12,908 bases of DNA from Paracoccaceae bacterium (GTDB lineage: Bacteria; Pseudomonadota; Alphaproteobacteria; Rhodobacterales; Rhodobacteraceae), in NCBI GenBank assembly GCA_003511785.1, contig DOIS01000179.1, forward strand, positions 1-12,908. Reading direction: 5' to 3'. Shown one piece after another: positions 7,538 through 12,908 of this stretch (position 1 is the first letter of the stretch; each line of letters starts with the position of its first letter). Below the pieces are notes generated by a model. That model had not been told where the DNA came from and ran no database searches. It was given only the letters and a program-made list of their open reading frames with translations. A program made the position numbers and the translations under genes.

Positions 7538-7553
7538 GGGCCGCACCCGGCCC
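7538..7553 (-). terminator. Possible terminator after DUF411 gene
   Basis: GGGCCG (7538-7543) and CGGCCC (7548-7553) form a six-base-pair all-GC stem with a four-base loop, 38 bases after the DUF411 stop. On the minus strand a pyrimidine-rich tract with TTCTTCTTCTTTT (7525-7511) follows about a dozen bases later. The stem is short and the T tract distant, so this is a weak call. Confidence 0.3.
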
Positions 7554-7591
7554 GGTCGCAACAGAAACCGTAAAGCCAGCGCCCGGCTGCC

Positions 7592-8053
7592 TCAGGCGGC
7601 GGGGTAGTGCGAGAACACCTCGGTGTCGCCATTCGGCCGGATCAGGAACACGTCATAGGCTTCGCGCCGGTCCTGCGGCCCCATTCCGGGCGAGCCGTAG
7701 GGCATTCCGGGCACGGCGAGGCCCACCGCGTCGGGCCGCTCGGCCAGCAGGCGGCGGATGTCGGCGGCGGGCACGTGGCCCTCGATCGCATAGCCTTCGA
7801 TAAAGGCGGTGTGGCAGGAGGTCATCGCCTGCGGGATGCCAGCCTCGATCTTGGCGCGGATCAGGGCGGTGCCGAAGCTGGTCTCGCTGGTGACGGCAAA
7901 GCCGTCGCGGGCGAGGATGTCCATCCAGGCCCCGCAGCAACCGCAATTGGGGTCCTTGAGCACATGCAGGACGGGGCCGGAGCCGGCAAAGGCGGTGGGG
8001 GTGGCGGCCAAGGCGGCCAGCCCGGCGAGGGCTGCGCGACGGGTGAGACGCAT
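7592..8053 (-). CDS. Exported DUF411 metal-binding-type protein
   Basis: The 153-residue protein begins with a cleavable signal, MRLTRRAALAGLAALAATPT, probably cut after AFA at 23. The Arg-Arg in TRRAAL makes the Tat route plausible, though Sec cannot be excluded. The mature part is a single DUF411 domain with its hallmarks: DPNCGCC (34-40, three cysteines), TSCHTA (78-83), EGHVPA (91-96) and GLAVPGMPYGSPGM (111-124). The cysteines, histidines and methionines suggest periplasmic copper or other soft-metal binding, as often proposed for this family; no copper-resistance gene is next to it here. The ATG at 8053 has AAGGA eight bases upstream and opens the signal peptide; the frame runs on to 8191. 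It stands alone, divergent from guaB, with a palindromic element about 70 bases upstream. Confidence 0.9.
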   Translation of the reverse strand: MRLTRRAALAGLAALAATPTAFAGSGPVLHVLKDPNCGCCGAWMDILARDGFAVTSETSFGTALIRAKIEAGIPQAMTSCHTAFIEGYAIEGHVPAADIRRLLAERPDAVGLAVPGMPYGSPGMGPQDRREAYDVFLIRPNGDTEVFSHYPAA

Positions 8054-8120
8054 GGCATGTTCCTTTCTTCGGGCGCGCGACAGTAAGATGCCGCGGCACG
8101 TTGTGCGGAGCATAGGGGCG

Positions 8121-8145
8121 CGTGTCCGACATGTCACCGTGTCCG
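8121..8145. promoter_or_regulatory. Possible operator upstream of DUF411 gene
   Basis: The palindrome GACATGTC (8128-8135) sits between two direct copies of CGTGTCCG (8121-8128 and 8138-8145) whose starts are 17 bases apart, about 70 bases upstream of the DUF411 start. The spacing is near two helical turns, as for a dimeric or tandem regulator. No known operator consensus is recognised. Confidence 0.25.
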
Positions 8146-8246
8146 CACCCGGTCCGGCGAAATGCCGCGCGGTGACGAGCCTGTTCAGCATGGCTGGTTA
8201 CGGAAATCGCTCGAGAAACAGCGGGCGCTCGGGGCGGCGTGGGACT

Positions 8247-8275
8247 CCTGCTTCTTTCTGGTCCGCAAATACCCC
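8247..8275 (-). repeat. Dispersed intergenic motif, copy C
   Basis: On the minus strand it reads GGGGTATTTGCGG, then ACCAGAAAGAAGCAGG. It shares GTATTT and the AGAAAGAAG-like purine run with copies at 2871-2898 and 7494-7530. It is not placed directly after a gene end here, which may mean that a gene once ended nearby, or that the motif has another role. Confidence 0.5.
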
Positions 8276-8398
8276 AGCGCGCCGCCCGCCCATGGCGATC
8301 CGCCGGGCGAGGGTGCACCGCGCGCAGCCCTCTTTATCCCCGGTGCGATCCATGACATAGGGTTGCCGCCAAACGGGCTCATGCATTGGGGGTTTGAG

Positions 8399-9847
8399 AT
8401 GCAGATTCGTGAGGCACTTACCTTTGACGACGTTCTTCTGGTGCCGGCGGCCTCGTCCGTCCTGCCCTCGACCGCGGACACCCGCACCAGGGCCTCGCGC
8501 CGGATCACCCTGAACATCCCGCTTCTGTCCAGCGCCATGGACACGGTGACCGAGGGGCGCATGGCCATCGCCATGGCGCAATCGGGTGGCATGGGGGTGA
8601 TCCACCGCAATCTCGACATCGAGGCGCAGGCCACCGAGGTGCGCCGGGTCAAGCGGTTCGAGAGCGGCATCGTCTACAACCCGATCACCCTGCGCGCCGA
8701 CCAGACCCTGGCCGATGCGATGGATCTGCGCGACCGCTACAACGTGTCGGGTTTTCCCGTGGTGGACGAGGCCGGGCGCGTTGTCGGCATCGTCACCAAC
8801 CGCGACATGCGCTTTGCCGACGACCCCAAGACCCCGGTCAGCGTGATGATGACCCAGGACAACCTGGCCGTCCTGCGCGAGCCCGCCGACCGCGACGAGG
8901 CGATCAGCCTGATGAAGGCGCGGCGGATCGAGAAGCTGCTGGTGACCAATGCCGAGGGCAAGCTCACCGGGCTCCTGACGCTGAAAGACACCGAACAGGC
9001 GGTGCTCAACCCCACGGCCTGCAAGGACCATCTGGGCCGGCTGCGCGTCGCCGCGGCCTCGACCGTGGGCGATTCCGGGTTCGAGCGGGCCGAGGCGTTG
9101 GTCGATGCGGGCGTCGACATGATCGTGATCGACACGGCGCACGGCCATTCCGAGGGCGTGGCCCAGGCGGTCAAGCGCGCCAAGGCGCTGTCCAGCGAGG
9201 TCGAGATCGTGGCCGGCAACGTGGCCACCGCGGCCGCCACGCGCGCGCTGATCGATGCGGGCGCGGACGCGGTCAAGGTGGGTATCGGGCCGGGCTCGAT
9301 CTGCACCACGCGGATGGTGGCAGGCGTCGGCATGCCGCAGCTTACCGCGATCATGGATTGCGCGGCGGCGGCCGACGACGTGCCGGTGATCGCCGACGGG
9401 GGCATCAAGTTCTCGGGCGATTTCGCCAAGGCGATCGCCGCCGGCGCCTCCTGCGCCATGGTCGGCTCGATGATCGCGGGCACGGATGAAAGCCCGGGCG
9501 AGGTGATCCTCTACCAGGGCCGCTCGTTCAAATCCTATCGCGGCATGGGCTCGCTGGGCGCCATGGCGCGCGGCTCGGCCGACCGCTATTTCCAGAAGGA
9601 CGCGGCCTCCGACAAGCTGGTGCCCGAGGGGATCGAGGGGCAGGTGCCCTACAAGGGGCCGGCGGCGACGGTGGTTCACCAACTGGTCGGCGGCTTGCGC
9701 GCGGCCATGGGCTATACCGGCTGCGCCACGGTCGAGGAGATGCGCCGCAATTGCGAATTCATCAAAATCACCGGTGCGGGGCTGAAGGAGAGCCACGTGC
9801 ATGACGTGCAGATCACGCGCGAGTCGCCCAACTACCGGCTGGGCTGA
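8399..9847 (+). CDS. guaB: IMP dehydrogenase
   Basis: It oxidises IMP to XMP with NAD+, the committed step to GMP, in the cytoplasm as a tetramer or octamer. The 482-residue protein begins with LTFDDVLLVPA (7-17). Residues about 91-203 carry the two CBS domains (regulatory nucleotide binding), for example VSGFPVVDEAGRVVGIVTNRD. The TIM barrel resumes after. The active-site loop GIGPGSICTTR (295-305) holds catalytic Cys302; IADGGIKFSGD (331-341) binds the IMP phosphate; YRGMGS (380-385) and the flap Arg396-Tyr397 are present. The ATG at 8399 is preferred because the conserved N-terminus starts there and GGGGG precedes it; the frame is open back to 8162. It is followed after two bases by the RsmB-like gene, so the two are translated together. 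No purine riboswitch was recognised upstream. Confidence 0.98.
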   Translation: MQIREALTFDDVLLVPAASSVLPSTADTRTRASRRITLNIPLLSSAMDTVTEGRMAIAMAQSGGMGVIHRNLDIEAQATEVRRVKRFESGIVYNPITLRADQTLADAMDLRDRYNVSGFPVVDEAGRVVGIVTNRDMRFADDPKTPVSVMMTQDNLAVLREPADRDEAISLMKARRIEKLLVTNAEGKLTGLLTLKDTEQAVLNPTACKDHLGRLRVAAASTVGDSGFERAEALVDAGVDMIVIDTAHGHSEGVAQAVKRAKALSSEVEIVAGNVATAAATRALIDAGADAVKVGIGPGSICTTRMVAGVGMPQLTAIMDCAAAADDVPVIADGGIKFSGDFAKAIAAGASCAMVGSMIAGTDESPGEVILYQGRSFKSYRGMGSLGAMARGSADRYFQKDAASDKLVPEGIEGQVPYKGPAATVVHQLVGGLRAAMGYTGCATVEEMRRNCEFIKITGAGLKESHVHDVQITRESPNYRLG

Positions 9848-9849
9848 GC

Positions 9850-11010
9850 ATGACCCCGGCGGCGCGGGTCCAGGCGGCGATCGAGGTTCTCGACCGCGTG
9901 CTGGCGGGGGAGGCGGCGGAGAAGGCGCTCACCGGCTGGGCGCGAGCCAGCCGCTTCGCCGGCTCGAAGGATCGCGCGGCGGTGCGCGACCACGTTTTCG
10001 ATGCGCTTCGCTCTATGCGCAGCTTCGCCGCGCGGGGTGGCGGACAGACCGGGCGGGGTCTGATGCTGGGGGCTTTGCGCGCGGGCGGTGCCGCACTCGA
10101 GACGCTGTTCACAGGCACGGGCTATGCCCCCGCACCCCTTAACGACACGGAACTGTCGGCGGGTCGGGACCCGGCGCCGGGGCCCGAGGCGCTGGACCTG
10201 CCCGACTGGCTCTGGCCGCTCTGGCAGGAGAGCCTGGGCGACGCCGCCGCACTCTGCGCCCGCGCGCTGCAACACCGGGCCCCGGTGCATCTGCGCGTCA
10301 ACGCCGCCCGGATGGACCGGGAGACCGCGCGGGTGCGTCTGGCCGACGAAGGCATAGCGACCGAGCCGCACGCCGCCGCGCCGCATGCGCTGACCGTGCT
10401 CGAGGGCGCCCGCCGCATCCGTCAGAGCGCCGCCTTCGCCGAAGGGCTCGTGGAGTTGCAGGACGCTGCCAGCCAGGCAGTGGTCGCGGCGCTGCCGCTG
10501 CGCGAGGGTATGCGGGTGCTGGACTATTGCGCCGGCGGCGGCGGCAAGGCGCTGGCCATGGCGGCTCGGACGCGACTGGAGCTTGTGTGCCATGATGCCG
10601 ACCCAAGGCGTATGCGCGACCTGCCCGCGCGGGCCGCGCGCGCCGGCATCGCGGTTGACCTCGGTCCGCCGCAGGGGCTGTTCGACCTGGTGCTGGCGGA
10701 CGCGCCCTGTTCCGGCAGCGGCGCCTGGCGGCGCGCGCCGGAGGGCAAGTGGCTGCTGACGCCGGAGGGGTTGGGCCGCTTGACTAGGCTACAGGACGAG
10801 GTGCTGGACCAGGCCGCGCGGCGGGCGGGCCCGGAGGGCGTGCTGGCCTATGCGACATGTTCGGTGCTGCGCGCCGAAAACGAGGATCGCGTGGACGCGT
10901 TCACGCGCCGGCACCCCGGCTGGTCGGTGATCGAGCAGCGGCGCTGGCCGATCGACGCGGCGCATGACGGGTTCTTCCTGGCTCTGTTGACGCGAACAAC
11001 TCGCGGGTGA
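9850..11010 (+). CDS. RsmB/NOP-family rRNA (cytosine-C5) methyltransferase
   Basis: The 386-residue protein is a SAM-dependent RNA m5C methyltransferase, probably acting on 16S rRNA. The N-terminal ~120 residues are helical and resemble a shortened NusB-like RNA-binding domain. The catalytic domain starts near 190. Motif I, VLDYCAGGGGKALAM (223-237), binds SAM; HDADPRR (248-254) is the acidic ribose site; DAPCSGSGAWRR (284-295) holds Cys287; YATCSV (334-339) holds Cys337, the cysteine attacking the base in this family. It ends in HDGFFLALL, the usual closing motif. At 386 residues it is shorter than E. coli RsmB (about 430), so the exact target cytosine is uncertain and I give no symbol. Its ATG follows the guaB stop by two bases, indicating coupling. 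The last codons and stop are part of inverted repeats reaching into the cckA leader. Confidence 0.92.
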   Translation: MTPAARVQAAIEVLDRVLAGEAAEKALTGWARASRFAGSKDRAAVRDHVFDALRSMRSFAARGGGQTGRGLMLGALRAGGAALETLFTGTGYAPAPLNDTELSAGRDPAPGPEALDLPDWLWPLWQESLGDAAALCARALQHRAPVHLRVNAARMDRETARVRLADEGIATEPHAAAPHALTVLEGARRIRQSAAFAEGLVELQDAASQAVVAALPLREGMRVLDYCAGGGGKALAMAARTRLELVCHDADPRRMRDLPARAARAGIAVDLGPPQGLFDLVLADAPCSGSGAWRRAPEGKWLLTPEGLGRLTRLQDEVLDQAARRAGPEGVLAYATCSVLRAENEDRVDAFTRRHPGWSVIEQRRWPIDAAHDGFFLALLTRTTRG

Positions 11011-11040
11011 TACAATCTTGACGGGTTGTTCGCGTTTGTT
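10990..11040 (+). terminator. Terminator-like hairpin overlapping the methyltransferase stop
   Basis: ACGCGAACAAC (10990-11000) and GTTGTTCGCGT (11025-11035) form eleven perfect base pairs, with TTTGTT at 11035-11040 after the stem, as in an intrinsic terminator. The left arm is coding sequence and the stop codon (11008-11010) lies in the loop, so a ribosome finishing the gene would block this hairpin. Structure seen, termination inferred. Confidence 0.55.
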
Positions 11041-11080
11041 AAGTGCCGCTTAACGGGTCCGCGTCACGATCACCCGCGAG
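11000..11080 (+). repeat. Long-range 12-bp inverted repeat interlocked with the hairpin
   Basis: CTCGCGGGTGAT (11000-11011) is perfectly complementary to ATCACCCGCGAG (11069-11080). The left arm lies in the loop of the preceding hairpin and contains the methyltransferase stop codon; the right arm ends 15 bases before the cckA ribosome-binding site. The order of arms (a, b, a', b') means both helices together make a pseudoknot, or they compete like a terminator and antiterminator. Confidence 0.6.
11039..11054 (+). promoter_or_regulatory. CtrA-binding box upstream of cckA
   Basis: TTAA (11039-11042), seven bases, then TTAAC (11050-11054) matches the full CtrA consensus TTAA-N7-TTAAC, and the site is also a near palindrome, GTTAAG-TGCCG-CTTAAC. 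It lies 51 bases before the cckA start codon. CckA is the kinase at the head of the relay that phosphorylates CtrA, so feedback control is likely. No clear -10 element was found downstream. Confidence 0.65.
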
Positions 11081-11095
11081 AGAATCCCCTTGTCC

Positions 11096-11100
11096 GGAGG
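11096..11100 (+). promoter_or_regulatory. Ribosome-binding site fixing the TTG start of cckA
   Basis: GGAGG at 11096-11100 is five bases before TTG at 11106, ideal spacing. The next in-frame ATG at 11169 also follows GGGAGG but with no spacer, so it cannot use that site well. This decides the start in favour of TTG. Confidence 0.65.
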
Positions 11101-11105
11101 CCCCG

Positions 11106-12908
11106 TTGATCAGCACCCCTTCCCCATCCGTGCCGGAGCTGCGCCCGGACGCGCCTCAGGGCGGGAGGATGGCGGTTGTCGCGCTAATGGCGGCGGGACT
11201 GTTCGGCATCGGCCGCCTGCTTGCGCCGCCGGGGTTTCTGGCCACCGCGCTGATGGCGGCGGGGGGCACGCTGGGCGCCGTGCTGCTGGTCAGCCTGCTG
11301 CGCAACCGATTCCGCGCTCATGTGCGCGGATTGGCGCGGGCGATGCTGGATCGGGTGATCGCGCGCGACGCGGTGCCCAGTTTCGTGGTTGACGAGGAGG
11401 GGGCGGTTCTCACTCGAAACGCGGCCGCGGAGACCCGTTTTCCCGCACAGGGAGAGCAGACGCTGGCGGGCCTGCTCAAAGGGTTGATCGCGAACCCGGC
11501 GGCGCTGCTCTACCGGCTCCAGGGCAAGGCGCGGCGCGACGGTGCCGCGCGAGAGGAGATCGCCACGCGCGGCGGTCACCTTGTTTTGGCGGTGCATCAG
11601 CTGGGCGAAGACAGTTTTCTATGGCGGCTCGAAGAGGCGGCCGCCCGGATGCGCGCAGGGCGGACGCCGGACAGCCTGCCCGTGGCCATGCTGACCGTCG
11701 GGCGCGGCAACACGGTGCTGTTCATGAACGAGGCCGCCCGACACCTGGCCGGGGGACGGGTGAAAGCGCTGGACCGGCTGTTCCCCGAGCTTCCCCTCCG
11801 ACCTGGCGAGATCAACACGGTCTCGACGGCTGAAGGTCCGGTCGATGTGGTCGTCGCGCAGCGCGACAACAGCGGCGGACGCCAGGAAATTTACATGATC
11901 GAGGTCGGTAGAGGGGCGCCCGGCCCGGATCTGGCCTTCGACAGCCTTCCGGTGCCCATGCTGACTCTGGACCCCGACGGAAGAATCCTGACCGCCAACC
12001 GGCTGGCCACGCGCTTGCTTGGACGGGCGCCGGATGCCGGATGCACCCTGTCCGATGTGATGACGGGCCTGGGCCGGACCGTACCCGACTGGCTGCGCGA
12101 GATGGCCGATGGCGAGCGTGACCAGCAGTCAGAGTTCCTGCGCCTACGCCGCACTGATCGCGAGGTGTTCGTCCAGGTGACCCTGTCGCGGATGCAGGCA
12201 GGCGACGGGACGCGGCTGATCGCGGTGCTCAACGACGCCACCGAGTTGAAGACGCTGGAGGCGCAGTTCGTCCAGGGCCAGAAGATGCAGGCCATCGGGC
12301 AGCTGGCCGGGGGCGTGGCGCATGATTTCAACAACCTGCTCACCGCCATTTCGGGCCATTGCGACCTGCTCTTGCTGCGCCACGACCAGGGCGACCCGGA
12401 TTATGGCGACCTTGTGCAGATCAACCAGAACGCCAACCGGGCCGCGGCGCTGGTGGGGCAACTTCTGGCTTTCTCGCGCAAGCAGACCTTGCGCCCCGAG
12501 ATACTCGACCTGCGCGACACGCTGGCCGACCTGACGCATCTGCTCAACCGCCTTGTGGGCGAGAAGGTGACGCTCACGCTCAGCCATGATCCGGTGCTGC
12601 GCCCGATCCGCGCCGACAAGCGCCAGCTGGAACAGGTGCTGATGAACCTGGTGGTCAACGCGCGCGACGCCATGCCCGAAGGCGGCGAGATTCGCATCGA
12701 GACCGAAGTCGCGCATCTCGATACCCCGCTCGAGCGCGACCGCGCGACCGTGCCGGTGGGCGATTATGTCACCGTGCGGGTACGCGACAGCGGCATCGGC
12801 ATCGCGCCGGACAAGATCCAGAAGGTGTTCGAGCCCTTTTTCACCACCAAGCGGACGGGCGAGGGTACCGGACTGGGCCTGTCCACCGCCTACGGTATCG
12901 TCAAGCAG
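11106..12908 (+). CDS. cckA: CckA-like hybrid sensor histidine kinase (3' end cut by window)
   Basis: CckA autophosphorylates and passes phosphate via ChpT to CtrA, controlling motility, gene transfer agents and cell-cycle functions in alphaproteobacteria. The visible 601 residues begin with a TTG start and two membrane helices (about 22-40 and 44-65) joined by a very short loop, so there is almost no periplasmic part. A weak PAS-like segment (about 187-255) and a clearer PAS domain (about 278-395, FDSLPVPMLTLDPDG) follow. The H box GGVAHDFNNLL places the phospho-accepting histidine at 406; LLAFSRKQTL is typical of CckA. The ATPase domain shows N box VNARDAMPEGG (Asn518), VRDSGIGI (Asp561) and GTGLGLSTAYGIV (from 587). 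The frame is open to the last base; the expected receiver domain lies outside. A CtrA box and a perfect-spaced GGAGG precede it. Confidence 0.92.
   Translation, partial: MISTPSPSVPELRPDAPQGGRMAVVALMAAGLFGIGRLLAPPGFLATALMAAGGTLGAVLLVSLLRNRFRAHVRGLARAMLDRVIARDAVPSFVVDEEGAVLTRNAAAETRFPAQGEQTLAGLLKGLIANPAALLYRLQGKARRDGAAREEIATRGGHLVLAVHQLGEDSFLWRLEEAAARMRAGRTPDSLPVAMLTVGRGNTVLFMNEAARHLAGGRVKALDRLFPELPLRPGEINTVSTAEGPVDVVVAQRDNSGGRQEIYMIEVGRGAPGPDLAFDSLPVPMLTLDPDGRILTANRLATRLLGRAPDAGCTLSDVMTGLGRTVPDWLREMADGERDQQSEFLRLRRTDREVFVQVTLSRMQAGDGTRLIAVLNDATELKTLEAQFVQGQKMQAIGQLAGGVAHDFNNLLTAISGHCDLLLLRHDQGDPDYGDLVQINQNANRAAALVGQLLAFSRKQTLRPEILDLRDTLADLTHLLNRLVGEKVTLTLSHDPVLRPIRADKRQLEQVLMNLVVNARDAMPEGGEIRIETEVAHLDTPLERDRATVPVGDYVTVRVRDSGIGIAPDKIQKVFEPFFTTKRTGEGTGLGLSTAYGIVKQ

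Larger units (their letters stand above)
8054..8398. other. Divergent intergenic region (DUF411 gene / guaB)
   Basis: This 345-base gap must hold the promoters of the DUF411 gene (leftward) and guaB (rightward). I find no convincing -35/-10 pair and no gene I would support; the open frame before guaB from 8162 looks non-coding in composition. It contains motif copy C (8247-8275), a palindrome with flanking repeats (8121-8145), and a chance-level eight-base GC inverted repeat (8232-8239 with 8280-8287) around copy C. GGGGG about six to ten bases before the guaB ATG is its likely ribosome-binding site. Confidence 0.6.

Noticed and set aside
8198..9802. Minus-strand 534-codon open frame
   Set aside because: It is antisense to guaB, rich in His/Arg/Asp with no recognisable domain.
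11090..11392. 100-codon frame starting at TTG 11090
   Set aside because: It overlaps the start of cckA in another frame and lacks a good ribosome-binding site; the cckA frame is open to the window end with real domains.
1..12908. CRISPR array, insertion sequence, prophage or toxin-antitoxin pair
   Set aside because: No regularly spaced repeats, transposase, integrase or phage-like gene was seen on either strand.

Overview
The window looks like a GC-rich alphaproteobacterial chromosome, most likely Rhodobacterales (Roseobacter/Paracoccus-type). The grounds are a CckA-like hybrid kinase with a CtrA box in front of it, a RamA-like corrinoid-activating protein, a lipoprotein family I associate with this order, and a short dispersed intergenic motif (GTATTT followed by an AAAGAAG-like purine run) that I recall as common there. 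No mobile element, CRISPR array or phage gene is visible; gene density is high and the genes are mostly chromosomal housekeeping genes.

Layout. Positions 115-2823 (minus strand) hold a probable three-gene operon: two EamA/DMT-family transporters followed by a P-loop ATPase of unknown role. Positions 2961-4529 (minus) hold guaA (GMP synthase), followed by a hairpin terminator. Positions 4623-5033 (minus) encode a small lipoprotein and 5177-5250 (minus) tRNA-Gly(CCC) with a well-formed promoter. Positions 5324-7367 (minus) hold a gene for a 2Fe-2S/ASKHA RamA-like corrinoid-protein activator that is split into two overlapping open frames by one apparent extra base at 6380-6382. Positions 7592-8053 (minus) encode an exported DUF411 protein. 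From 8399 the direction flips to plus: guaB (IMP dehydrogenase), an RsmB/NOP-type rRNA cytosine methyltransferase two bases after it, and the start of cckA (11106 to the window end, truncated).

Genes together. guaB and guaA catalyse consecutive steps (IMP to XMP to GMP) and lie 3.9 kb apart on opposite strands instead of in a guaBA operon. The RamA-like protein probably reactivates a B12-dependent methyltransferase, possibly the split methionine synthase known in relatives. CckA heads the CckA-ChpT-CtrA phosphorelay.

The most interesting stretch is the 95-base gap between the methyltransferase and cckA. It holds a perfect TTAA-N7-TTAAC CtrA box and two interlocking inverted repeats (11 and 12 perfect base pairs) whose left arms include the last codons and stop of the methyltransferase gene. 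I saw no clearly new multi-gene system; the gap before cckA and the split activator gene are the places to look again.
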